A stretch of DNA of 64,000 nucleotides from Monosporascus cannonballus. Its lineage: Eukaryota; Ascomycota; Sordariomycetes; Xylariales. The notes below the pieces were generated by a model that had not been told where the DNA came from, made no database searches, and saw nothing but the letters and a program-made list of their open reading frames with translations. The stretch lies in the NCBI GenBank assembly GCA_004154925.1, contig QJNS01000167.1:62001-126000 (forward strand), given 5' to 3'. Shown in pieces: positions 23,195-34,180 of the stretch. How positions within the stretch are numbered: position 1 is the first letter of the stretch; the number at the start of each line of letters is the position of its first letter. Made by a program: the position numbers and the translations under genes.

Positions 23195-24322
23195 ATGGCC
23201 AATATCGCGAAGACCATCGTAGCGACTGGTGCCTCGTCCGGCCTCGTGAGTACCATGCCTATCCAGTGTCTCAAAGCCCCTTCCAAGAGCAACTCCAGAG
23301 TCCTGACTTCTTCCTAGGGATTTGAGGTTGTAAAGCAGCTTCTTGCCCAAACCCAGCCGTACAGACTCATCCTGGGCGCCAGGGACACGCAACGTACCAG
23401 AGCGGCCTTGGACGAGCTCAAGTACGACAGCACCAGGCATAGCTTGACCCTTCTCCCGGTGGAGCTCTCCGATCTGAAAAATGTCAAGACATTTGCACAA
23501 CAGACTCTCGACGCCTTGGGCGAGACCAACATCGACTACCTGTTCTTGAACGCTGGCATGTACAAGGATGCCAACGGCCCGGGCCCTCATGGGTCGAAAT
23601 GGTCCGAGACCTACCTTGTAAACCACCTTTGTAAGTGTGACCTTGTTGGCCGCTCGAGCGACCTGATGGGGTCTAACTCTATTATCAGCCCAGCACTATC
23701 TAGTGCATCTGCTCCGAGAGAAGCTAGAAGCGTCCCGGTCTCGGATCATTGTCGTCTCTTCAGGGGCCGTTCGAAGTGTAAAAGACCCTGGTAAGTCCAG
23801 TTTAGGTCAATGTATCAGTTCATCGTACTTATGAATTGATGGTAGACACCCTCGAAGACGTCATGAAAGCCGATTCCAAGGCCGGATGGCCCCTCTACGG
23901 CGCGACCAAGTTCGCCCAGCTCCTGAGCGCTCACTGGTGGCGGCGCCAGCTGCGGGATACGTGCCAAGTCGTTGCCGTCTCGCCAGGCCGGATCCCCCAG
24001 ACGGGCCTAGGGAGGAACAGTGATTTGAAACTTGATATGAGCATGCCGGACGCCAAGACCGTTTCCGAAGGTACGAGCTGAATTCATTTCTCCCTGAGGA
24101 CGGAAAAGCGCGGATGGCTGACTGACTGTTGTAGGCGCCGAGAGCCTCCGGAGAGCATTCACGCGGGATGACTTCCCCCAGGATCCCGAGCAGATCTTCC
24201 TGACGAGCTGGGGCGAGTGGTGGCCTAAGGACGTTTACGGCCTGACCCTGGACCGGAAATTGCAGGACAAGTGGTCTCCAAGCAAAGAAGAAATCGAGAA
24301 GGAAGAAGGCATTGGCGCCTAA
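23195..24322 (+). CDS. Short-chain dehydrogenase/reductase (classical SDR)
   Basis: Five exons, 23195-23245, 23318-23630, 23689-23790, 23846-24070 and 24135-24322, encode about 292 residues; introns are 55-72 nt with GTGAGT, GTAAGT, GTAAGT and GTACGA donors. The NAD(P)-binding turn 'TGASSGLGFE' is split by intron 1. 'LNAGM' is the NNAG-like motif, 'VVSSGAV' carries the catalytic Ser, and 'YGATK' is the catalytic YxxxK. This set is complete, so the enzyme should be active. The closest match in memory is an unnamed fungal SDR that starts 'IAKTIVATGASSGLGFE' and contains 'HWWRRQL'; the substrate is unknown. It is followed by a convergent nucleotidase gene. Confidence 0.9.
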
Positions 24323-24659
24323 AGCACATGTTGAGACAGTATATCGAGTAACGAAACAACGAAACATGACCACATTCAATGGTCTCAATATTGAGATTGC
24401 TCAGAGTTAAGGAAGGGACATGACGGATGCTCAGAAGTGAGCTCTCCAAAGGTTGGACAGTTTTAGAGCAGCGAGGGGCTGCCGCTTGCCGGGCTACCAA
24501 TACGGGCTACCTTACTTGTTCAATGTGCAACCCGCTCATCGAGAGAGCAACGTTCGTCCGATGATAGGTGTTGATCGAACGGTCTATGGTATAATTCCGT
24601 CTTGCGCCAGTTCTGGTAGATTCGTACAGCTCGTCTATAAGCATACACATACAGTGCGC
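24323..24659. other. Short convergent intergenic region
   Basis: 337 nt between the stop codons of two convergent genes; 3' untranslated sequence only. Confidence 0.7.
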
Positions 24660-25763
24660 TTAAGCACCAGAACCAATCAGCTCGATCCTCCCGTCTTGCC
24701 TAATCACGTCTTGTAGAGTCCGGAGCACCAGCCCATGCAGGTTCTTCGGCGCCGCGACAAAGCCATAATTGGCCGCCATCTTCCTCCCGGCGGTGAGGTC
24801 TATGTCCCTGCCGTCGACGTCCGTGATTTTGCCGCCGACTTCCTCGAAGAGCAGCATCGCGCCGGCGTGGTCCCACGGCTTCGCGAGTCGCGTCCGCGTG
24901 GTGTAGACCCAGAACGTTGTGTTGGCCAGCCCGAGCCCCAGAACCACGTAGCGGATGACCCATGGGAGGAGGTTGGAGCCGGGAAACCGCATTTGCAGTC
25001 GCTCGGCTGCCGCTATGTGAACGTCTTCCAGACCCGAAGCTAGCGTGTTCAGGCAGGTGACGGAGCGGAGTGCCGGCGCCTCTTCGGCATGCCTGGGTAT
25101 CGCCCGTACGGAGACCTCGTCGAGGGAGCCGGTCAGCTGTCGGACGTGGGTGCCGTAGCCGCGCACGGCGAAGACGATACTGCCCCTGCCCTCGGAATCT
25201 AGCGAGTTGTCCATCACGGGGGCCGTAGCGTCCGGTGACAGGTTCGGGCATCCCACGGCGCTGAGCACCTGCTTCCCGTCCTCGAGCAGGGCAACGTTTA
25301 TGGCGTAGAGTTCGCCGCGCACGAAGTTCTGCGTCCCGTCGATGGGGTCGAAGACCCAGACGCGACCCGTGCCAACGCCTCCGGGGACGCTAGAGCCGCA
25401 CCAGTCAATCATTTCGCACGCCTGCTCGGGCGACTCGGGGTTCCGGCAGAGCTCGTTAGCCTCCGGGTCCCCACCGGCGTCCGCGCCCTGCTGGAGGTGG
25501 CTCCAGACGCGCTCGAGCAAGGCAGGATTCTCTCGGAGCTCGGCCGCGGACTCCTCGCCCACGAACTTGTCGTTTGGGAACGCGGCGTGAAACGTGGCTG
25601 TCAGAAGCGCCTGGATCGCGAAATCTGCGATCGTGACGGGGCTCAGGTCATCCTTCTCGAGGACTCCCAGGTCCACTTGCGCAAGGACGGATTGGCTGAT
25701 CTTGGCAGCCCTCTGAATGGCTGCAAAGGCGACTTTCAACTCATGGGAATACGAAGAGTCCAT
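24660..25763 (-). CDS. 3'(2'),5'-bisphosphate nucleotidase, Met22/Hal2-like
   Basis: Single exon of 367 residues from the ATG at 25763. The enzyme removes the 3' phosphate of PAP/PAPS, keeping sulfate assimilation and RNA processing going; family members are sodium- and lithium-sensitive. The metal-binding set of the inositol-phosphatase superfamily is intact: 'VGEES' (about 68-72), 'DPIDGT' (139-144) and 'WDHAG' (297-301). 'GELYAINVALLEDGK' and 'GCPNL' match Hal2 rather than inositol monophosphatase. An insertion of about 30 residues after position 90 (Gly/Glu-rich) is longer than in yeast. It could be a paralog of the housekeeping copy. Confidence 0.9.
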   Translation of the reverse strand: MDSSYSHELKVAFAAIQRAAKISQSVLAQVDLGVLEKDDLSPVTIADFAIQALLTATFHAAFPNDKFVGEESAAELRENPALLERVWSHLQQGADAGGDPEANELCRNPESPEQACEMIDWCGSSVPGGVGTGRVWVFDPIDGTQNFVRGELYAINVALLEDGKQVLSAVGCPNLSPDATAPVMDNSLDSEGRGSIVFAVRGYGTHVRQLTGSLDEVSVRAIPRHAEEAPALRSVTCLNTLASGLEDVHIAAAERLQMRFPGSNLLPWVIRYVVLGLGLANTTFWVYTTRTRLAKPWDHAGAMLLFEEVGGKITDVDGRDIDLTAGRKMAANYGFVAAPKNLHGLVLRTLQDVIRQDGRIELIGSGA

Positions 25764-28029
25764 TGCACGCGTACACTAAGCGAACAACCTTGCCTCTTTG
25801 GATACCGGATCTCAACGTGTGCTACTCCGAAGACTTTAGTTTGCTGGTAGGCTCCACCAGGATCCCCCGACATTGCATAATAGAGTGCAGAAGGCGAACT
25901 ATTCTCACGACCATCCTAGTCATTGCACACCTTGAATTTCATAGCCGCAAATGGAATACTGTCGACACTCAAGGAGGTTGAAGTTTTCCTAGATAGGAGC
26001 CTGATGCCGTGAGACTTCTGCAGCATCTAATGCACAAATGTGCTACTTCAACTACTGCATATTCGACCTAAGTAACCGATATTGCCCACAGCAGGTATCG
26101 TAATCTCTCTAATTAAGTGCATATATAGGCAACCGGCGGGGTCCTTTCTGCTCATACTAGATTTAGGAGCTTGCTTCTGATAATGTGGAGGACGTCACCT
26201 GTCTGACAGCTGTCAGAGCACCGCCAAACCGAATGACGAAGGTTCAAAGGGGCTTAAGGGGGATATCCCCCTGAAAATGCCATAGTATTAATTCACACGA
26301 GCAACGCCCCTCGGAGGCAATCTCTCGCATCCAAGTGTTATTCAGGCTTCCAGTTTATCTTAATAGTGGATATAACATATTTAATAATCATAACATCCTC
26401 CTAGCTTGTGCATCTGTAAAACGGCAACTTCGTCGGATATCCAAGGCGATTCCTTACTGGAAATTACGGTAATGTTTAGTTGAATTTTCTTTTTTCAATA
26501 CCGCGGATGGGGGCTGTGGTAAGTGCAGCGTCAGCCTGGGGTAGTCTTTGCGGTGTTCTCAGGTCCGAACCTCAGTCGAGGAGAGCCCTAGGACCTAGAG
26601 CTATCCCTATTGCTCTCGCGAAAGAAGTAGAGCCCGTTGAACCAGGATCATGTGGACTTATGTGCTGTATTAGGGGTTTCAGCGTGAAAATGGACTAGCA
26701 AATCCCCAGGGCGCCTATGTCCACCGCTTTGACATGGGGACGCTTTGGAATAGGAAAGCGGCTTGTCAGAGAAATCTACAAGAAAGATGTTGGCCAAGGG
26801 ACAGACTCTGTTTCATGCCGTCACCTTACGCGTACCTCTATCATTAGTTGGACTGCTCTTGGTCGGTTGACCTCTCTCGGTATGAATACCGATAGTGGTC
26901 TCATGACCGATGAAGCCTGCCGCTTCACGGTCTTGTTCCAGCCTTTCAAGTCTGACCGCTGCGAGGATGCAGCCAGAGTCAGCGGTTTTGGGGCCGACGT
27001 TAGGTTGTGCTTCGTAACTCTGGTTTATATTTGCACCTCACTTGATACTTTGATATGCGGGTTGACCAGACTAACAGCCCGTCAGTGCGTGCATGGATGC
27101 TAGCTTGGATCACGAGGGACTCTAGGCCATAGTTGGGGAATTGTAAAATTCCTGTTTGGAATTGAAACTCACTTCATACTGTTAAGCCCCAGTCTATTCC
27201 TGTTGCGGTAGACCAGTTCGCCCAAGGGTTACAATTTCTTGCAGTTCGTGGCCGTGGGAATCGCCAGAAAATGACTACCTACTCCCGGATCCTCATACCT
27301 AGGGAGGCAAGCCGCGAAATGTAACTAGGTGGTTAGTTCAATGAAGCGGCGATGACTTGCAAGCGAGTCTGAGTCTAACGTACGTTGTATCAGGCGCCTC
27401 ACTTGACAAGTAACTGGTCTCCAGTCGCCGATTAGGCACATAAGCTGGACAGCTTATGCAAAACACGTTTGCTGACGGTTGACCTGTAGGCCATTTAGTG
27501 TGCGGCACCTGATGGGCGCTTCGCACAGCGACCGAACCAGAATGTTCTGGCCGGATGATCAAGCTTCAACGAGTTGGTACTAGGATGAACTGTCGTCCCT
27601 GGTTCCTCGCTGATGCGGAAGGATCTCATAAGGAAGTAGGAGGTTGGGACCAACCGCGTTGAAACCATACGCAGGATGTTGTAACCTTGGCATCACCAGT
27701 CTTATCTACATGCACAAGTATGCTGTGACTGCGCCGCATCAAGGGTACATATGTTGGCCAGGCCATCTGAACACATTCAACGTTATTACATGGGCTCCCC
27801 TTCCCAAGTTGCACTGCAGCGTCCCTACTACCTACCCCTTACATACTTGGATACCTGCTTAGGATTGAAATAGAATTCCCTTGTGAATCGCATTTGGCTA
27901 ACGACACTTCTCGTTTTGCCCTGTATTAATGACTGTCCATCTAGGTAGCTGCCTTCTCAATTATCATCATCTTCCTCCATAGAGACGAAGTGCATCCCCT
28001 GTCCATCTCTAGCCCCCATGGGGTAAATA
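25764..28029. other. Gene-poor region
   Basis: About 2.3 kb with only short unconvincing open frames. Two of them, 26480-26698 and 26717-27103 on +, have no domain and no splice partners. The stretch merges into a decayed monooxygenase gene. Confidence 0.55.
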
Positions 28030-28911
28030 GAATTCGCGTCGATATTGTTAGCGGCGGATTCGCTGGAGCCATTTTGGCGAACGCTTTAGTTCACATTCCC
28101 CATGCCGATGCCCACGTACTGGAGTCTGCGCCCCGGTTCTTGGAGCGTGGTGCTGCAGTCGGACTTGCGAGGAATTCTCCGCTGGCCTTGGAACAGAACT
28201 TACCCTCGATGGGCATGCTTGATAAAGCCGGAGCGGTTCCAATGAACCCGTCACGCGTAGTCCTGATAGGTGGGTGCTTCGACGAATTACGTTGGGAGCC
28301 TGATCGACAGTCGACCTAGAGATCAGGGCCGGAAGCGGGGACGCTCGTCCTTGACCTAGCGGAAAGTAATTCGGCTCTGAATGTTCACCGACTACTGCTT
28401 CGTGGGCTTCTCGCTCCATTGCCAAGGGGTGTCCTCCACCCTGACAGGGAGCTCATTACCATCATTATGACAATCAGGACGTTGAGCTTACTTTCCAGGA
28501 TGGTTCTGTCTATTGCCGATGGCGTGATAGAGGTTCATTCTTCTTTCCGACCACCTCCAGTGCCATTGGTGGCTTGATGTCCTTGCTTTCCACGAACAGA
28601 AGTTGAAACTGGCTCGTTTCCAGCTCGCATTTGACCAATCTGGTCTTCGCGGGTACTCTCAATGGGAACACAAATCGACACCCACTTATGCCAACGGACG
28701 CGTTTGCCTCTCAGGAGATGCTGTCCATGCAATAACGCCGTGGCAAGGCTCTGGCGCCGAACTGGCCTTCGAGGACGCGATGATCCCCGGGACCCATCTA
28801 GCCAATATCTCGTTGGCGAATGAGATGGGGGCTGTGTTCAAAGCCTACAACATTGTGAGACGACCTCGGCGCCAGCAGGCCATCGATTTGGAGATGGAAC
28901 TTCATTTATGA
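28030..28911 (+). pseudogene. Relic of an FAD-dependent monooxygenase (salicylate-hydroxylase-like)
   Basis: Recognisable pieces in order: the FAD-binding start 'GGFAGAILANAL' with 'FLERGAAVGLARN'; then, after a possible 47-nt intron (28275-28321), 'GTLVLDLAES', 'LLLRGLLAPLPRGVLH' and 'VELTFQDGSVY'; then a C-terminal FAD site 'GRVCLSGDAVHAITPWQGSG'. The reading frame must shift between 'PDRELITI' and 'VELTFQDG' and again shortly after. The middle of the protein, which should carry 'GADG...SxVR' and about 100 more residues, is missing or unrecognisable in 28520-28640. The first glycine motif is GGFAG rather than GxGxxG. Shifts plus internal loss indicate a dead gene. Confidence 0.75.
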
Positions 28912-30698
28912 TTTGGATATGGCGTCGCATGAGCAAGAGGCACTAGATAAGTTGAGAGAAATTTTATGGGAGCGACGAGGGCTGTAGTGAAGCCGATGGA
29001 CTAGGCAGAAAGGAGACTGTAAAATTTGGTCTCGCCTGATGCCATAAGGTTAAGGCATACCTGGAACTTCAGAGACGGGTATCATGTCTCCTTGAACTCA
29101 AGGGGCAATAATGGTATACCTCATCTTAGTATACGAATCCGAGCAGGTCTCCCTACTGTTAAGGAAAAGCCAAGAATCCAAACCAATATATCATGAGCTC
29201 AGAGGCCGCTCATTTAACATGCCACACATAGCACACAACTGCGGGATAGATGTTGAGGATATTAGCAGGCCGAAGGATCAACCAAAGACGAGTAGTTATG
29301 CAATCAGTAAAATGAGCCCTGAAGAGGCAAGCTTACAACTTGGCTGTAGGTAGTATAGGTGTATAAGAATGGATTTTGAGGAGATACCAGCACACCAACC
29401 CCTTATTCTGACCTCCGGAGAGGACCGTGCTTGGCACATGAAGTACCCGTCTTTCGCCCAACTTGGCGCCTTCTACCTGAGCCGTAATTCGCGTTGTGGA
29501 CTGGTCGCAGTAGCCTCTGGAACGCGTCAATTGGTATTATTAACGAACAATCCATTACTTTACGCTCAATTTGAATTGGGGCGTCGGGCCTTGCAATGTT
29601 GGTGGCATCATTTACAAATTATTCGGGGGGAATGGTAAAGTACGACGAATACAGGAAGTGGCCGCCTAACCTGAAAATATGCATGCAGCACAGCTCAGGT
29701 ATGGCATGTAAGGTGGTTTGATGCTAATATGGTGCCATGCTGGGGGATCATCCGTTTGTGTTATGTTACGCGTAAGACGTCGTCCTAATCATGAGGCTAT
29801 TATCGCGCCTCCTTCTCGCCCTCGCAGGGTGTAGCAGAGATGAGCTCGAAATGTGATGTGAGGGGGCTAGAGTATACTGTAACATCGGCCCCGACCGAAT
29901 CAGCTGATACCAAGCCATGATTATAGAGCGGCCCTAGAGTGCCGCCGTAGAACAATGCCAAATGCTGAATTCTCCCCCAGGTATTTGCATTTTTAGCTGC
30001 CCTTGGCAACTGAGAGGGTAAGCACAGACCGAAAAGACACCAACATGTGAAACCTGACATATGCCCACCTAACATCAAGGCACATGATGGTGATTTGCTG
30101 GTTGCTTTGAACAGAAACAAGCATCCCGCTGCACGCAAAAACGAAATAAGGATTGTTAGCTGTATCTTAGTCAAGCATAGGTCACTTCATCCAATAATTA
30201 TTGGTCTGATTTCAGTTGGGCAATTGTAAGGTAAGAGCAGTACGTTCATGGCGGTCAAAATCTCAGTTAGATCGCTGTGTAGTCAATATCGAATGGTCAA
30301 CGCACCACTGTGATCATCCCATTCAATAGTTCGGCATTAATTGCGGGGACCCTTGCGATTTGTTCCCAAACTTTTGATTTCTTATGTAGGTTGCACCTCC
30401 AAGTCAGAGGGGTATTTTTAGTTAGTTACCTCCACTGGGCCACTATTTTCCATCCTGGTTTAGGATGCAGACGTGTATAGAGAATTATATGGTATGCGAC
30501 CTCATGAATATCGTTCGAGAAAGAAAACTGGTAACGGACGATAAAGGTAAGCACCGGCAGAACCCGTCTGCAATGTTTAAGCTCATACAAATTTGTATAT
30601 GATTTTACCTGCTCAAAAAGTGCCCCTGGGAGAGGAAACTAACTAAATATACCCATGTGACTTGTACATGTGCACCTGTCACACCTGGATCTGGACAT

Positions 30699-30770
30699 GG
30701 TTGCGACAGATATGGAGTACCGACTAGCGCTGTTAGGAATCTAACCTAACGTAACATGTAAACTCCGACC
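30699..30770. repeat. Diverged direct repeat, copy 1
   Basis: Begins GGTTGCGAC and contains TAGCGC, CTGTTAG, TCTAAC and CGTAACATGTAA, ending near CTCCGACC. It aligns along its length with 30942-31014, 243 bp downstream, with many transitions. Confidence 0.7.
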
Positions 30771-30941
30771 TAATCCGCCTTAAGCAAAAGCCGGCCCCTG
30801 GCTTTTACTGTTACCGGCATGGACTTATAGCGTGCTTACACCCCGAAAGATACGACTTGTTATCAAATTTTGTTAGGGTTCAATTCGAATGTGTGGTGGA
30901 TTAAGATTAATGATAGCAATTACTTGATAGCGTAACCAGAC

Positions 30942-31014
30942 GGTTGCGACCGACAGGAGCCACCAATTAGCGCGCTGTTGAGAGTCAAATCTAACGTAAC
31001 ACGTAACTCCTACC
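30942..31014. repeat. Diverged direct repeat, copy 2
   Basis: Begins GGTTGCGAC and contains TTAGCGCGCTGTTGAG, TCTAACGTAACACGTAA and CTCCTACC, in the same order and orientation as 30699-30770. A shorter similar string, GATCTAACCTAAC, appears near 31338. Confidence 0.7.
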
Positions 31015-31854
31015 TTCTGGGGTACGGGAACGACCCACCGATTTCCTGGGGAAGCGGGGTTAGCGTCCAGTAAGACCCCCCTGGATTAGACAACTGACCG
31101 GAGTTGTCTGTATCGGGACCCATCAGTAAATGGGGAACGCGACAGGTGAGAAAGTCGAATGTTTGGAAATGAAGCCCGTATAACCTCATTCATAAAGGAC
31201 GCCCAAATCATACCATCCGTATACAAGTATCAAGCAAAGTCTCATTCCCTAACAGGCGAATGACAGTCTACCAGGTGCTTCCTGGCCCTCGCACGAAACT
31301 GCTGGTGTGGAAGTTCTGTGTATTCTCGTGAAAACGGATCTAACCTAACTTTAGGTTGCCCCCCTGGTCAGTTGCGCCAGGTGTAGATCTAGAATTTGGG
31401 GCATTTGCCCTCTAGGCCAGGCAACCTACTTGATACATCTGCCAGGCCGCCCTTCAATCAAGCTTGATGATTGGTGCATAAGAATGTTGCACACAGTGTC
31501 TGGTTTTCCATTGGCCTACCCCGCTTCGTACACGTATTGCTGGACGAAGTGAAACGAGTGTGGGCTGGACCGCCGACCCTATAAAGCATCCTGAATCCTT
31601 CCCTTTTTGTAGCAGCACGGGACTCGTTCCTTCAACTGTGTCAAGTCAATCCGCCACCCACCATTTCAAGAGTATATATCTACGAGAACTGCATCATTCA
31701 CCACCTAAACCGCTGATATCTCAACCATCCGGTATGATAACCCCCCTTGTTGCCGGGTCCTCTCCCTTTCGACTAACTAACAGACCCAGCAACTCTGAGA
31801 GACGGACGTAAGTCTCCACATCATTCGAAACACTGATCCACGGACGATCACACC

Positions 31855-32181
31855 ATGCCTGTCCGCATCCCCAAGGCCAGACCAACCGAGATCGCCACCT
31901 TTGGCGCCGCCGGCGTCGCTGGCTTCGCACCCTTCTACTTCATGTTCCCCGGGGCCGAGGAGCGGCTTGCACACCATACTGCCGTTTGGGCACCTCGGTG
32001 GGAGCGCAACATCTCGCACTTCGCGATCCCGGCCCAGAGGATTGCGCAGTGGATAGAGCCCCCGGTCCAGAGAACGGTCAAGAAGATCGATGACAGACTC
32101 CCCTTAGAGAGGGCGGCGCAGTCCATTGACAGGCGGATAAAGAAGGGACTTGAGAGGTTCGAAAAGTCAAACAAGCGGTGA
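31855..32181 (+). CDS. Small hypothetical protein (108 residues)
   Basis: Single open frame from an ATG in good context (caccATGCC) with higher GC and a codon pattern like the real genes. I do not recognise the family. Visible features: a short Gly/Ala/Phe-rich hydrophobic stretch (about residues 16-31, 'FGAAGVAGFAPFYFMF') that could be a membrane anchor or transit segment, a Trp-containing middle, and a basic amphipathic C-terminal half (repeated K/R-I-D/E). A GTAAGT 45 nt upstream suggests an intron in the 5' leader. It is flanked by non-coding DNA on both sides. Confidence 0.6.
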   Translation: MPVRIPKARPTEIATFGAAGVAGFAPFYFMFPGAEERLAHHTAVWAPRWERNISHFAIPAQRIAQWIEPPVQRTVKKIDDRLPLERAAQSIDRRIKKGLERFEKSNKR

Positions 32182-34180
32182 TTGGTTGGCTTGGGAACGA
32201 GCGCTGTATATAGGCTGTTAATTAGCAGGATGCGATACCATGCTTTGAAGGAGATCAACAATACACCATCTTGATACCCGTTATGGGTAGGCCCAACAGT
32301 CCTAAGTGGGCGCTTTGGGACGACTTACCTATTCTATAGAAGATAGAGGCTATGAATCATTTCACTTGGTAGCTACATGGTGACGGTATCAGTATCAAGT
32401 CCCTTGTCGACCGCTTCTCTCATTCGCCCGAACATGGTTACTTCGGTAGAAGAAGGCTTATGCATAATATACCTGGGCACATGCAAATAGACCCTCAAGG
32501 CCATTTGACTTCTCCATCTCTTTTAAAGTTCTCCGTGGCGACCCGACCAAGCCTAGCTACATAACAGGCAGTTCTAGTGTGCGACTCAGAGGTAGTGGCA
32601 AATAAGTACTCTTCAGCACAGCCCTGATCATGGAACATGTTCAACTAGGACGGTACTTATGCCCGCCTTCTGTCTCTTGCACTGAGCATCTCCTAGCCTT
32701 AATTCTTCCCTTCATGCCAGGACATTGACTCTTTGCCTATCGGATCAACACACTTACTAGGTCTAGCACGGTAATCCATGACTAGGTTTTGGGTTTCCGT
32801 CATAAAGCCACAGCCCTGATCACTACCTGGGCTCGTCCTCTAATTGCCACTCTCTGGCTCGGGTACTCGCTTCGAATATCATGGAGCACCCTCTTGACCG
32901 TACCCGTCAGGGTATCTTTAGGTTTGAGATCATTATTTTGTTCGTGTTCAATTGAGAGCGACAAGGCTGTATGGTACATGAACCAGACGCCGCCGCTTTC
33001 AGGACCACAATTTCCGCTGACACATGCCTTGCTTAGCGTGTGCCGTTGCCGCTAAATCAAGCTACAGTACCCGACTGGACATCCGACTCATACTGCCGAG
33101 TAACTTGCTAAGATCGGACCCATGCGTCATAACTACTCGTCAGTGCTCTTGTGATGTCCAAGGATAATGTCGTCTACAGGTTATCCCCAGATCAGACTAG
33201 AGACCCGACACAACATCTGGCGTTGATCGCTCCATCTAATACGCCAAGAGCTTCAGAGAAAGGAGCTTTTTGCAAAGCGAGATCTGTCCCAGGACGTTGA
33301 AGTGGCTTGTACCCCACGGACATTCCAGACTTCGGTTATGGCGCAGATTATTTACAATCGCTGTAGGGCCTGAGCTGGCTACACCCGTTCGTTCACATCT
33401 GCCAGCGCTCCCGTATTGCGAATACACCACCAGAAGAATATAAGAGCGCTGGCTGCATCGCCTGCTAAGGATACTTGTTTCTTTGAGCTAGGGAGAACCG
33501 ATAGCTTATCACACCAAGTTCTGAACTAGCTGTTTGTTCTTCCTCGGAAAGGCGACCAGTATGCCCCGGGGGTGTTTTCTCAGTATCATAGTGTAGTGAC
33601 ATCACACTGACAAGGCATTGAGCAGACTGGTGGTGTAGGGGCCTAATAGCGACTATTCATGTGCATCGTGTATTCTTTCAAAAACTCGGTGACGGGCGTT
33701 CGTTTATATCGTGGTCCGTTAAGTTCGGTGGTATCGCCCCGGCCTTTGGAATGAGAACCTGGGCAACCCCAAACCCCACGGGGAAAAGAAATAAGCTCTC
33801 CACGAAGACGTTTTCTTGGCACCCGTAGCTTCGGAACCGTGCCGAAGTGAAACCTCGCCTGCCATTGACGGAAGCGGAGACCCACTGCACACGAGAATTC
33901 GGGCTATGTCTCTGTCCGCCAAGATGATCAATGGGGTAGGCTCTGGTGAACCCCAGCTCTTGGGGGACACGATTGCGTCGGGAAGTCTGCCGTAGAGAGC
34001 CCTAACCGTCAGATTAGTTAAGCGATGAGGGGAACCCCTGGGGAAATTCGGGTTAGATACGCCCGGCCATGTCATCGGTGGAGAACTGATAGAAGAAATA
34101 TATGATTGCATGCCGCGTAGGTACGAAGTTGAGATGGTCCCAATCCACGGGTTCGAGGCAAATCGAGGCGTTTCAACAAA
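32182..34180. other. Intergenic region
   Basis: About 2 kb with no supported gene. Open frames on the minus strand between 33640 and 34296 overlap one another in different frames and have no recognisable content. The right end must contain the promoter of the six-hairpin glycosidase-like gene. Confidence 0.55.

Larger units (their letters stand above)
28912..31854. other. Gene-poor region with diverged repeats
   Basis: About 2.9 kb without a supportable gene. Open frames at 29111-29353, 29369-29638 (+) and 30174-29800 (-) lack any recognised feature. A diverged duplicate lies at 30.70-31.01 kb. From about 30240 to 31550 there is no open frame of note on either strand, which fits old repeat-derived sequence. 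Confidence 0.55.

Noticed and set aside
28275..28321. In-frame TAG in the monooxygenase relic counted as a lesion
   Set aside because: A 47-nt intron can remove it and gives the family-like 'GGSGPEAGTLVLDL'; the later frame changes and missing middle are the real lesions.
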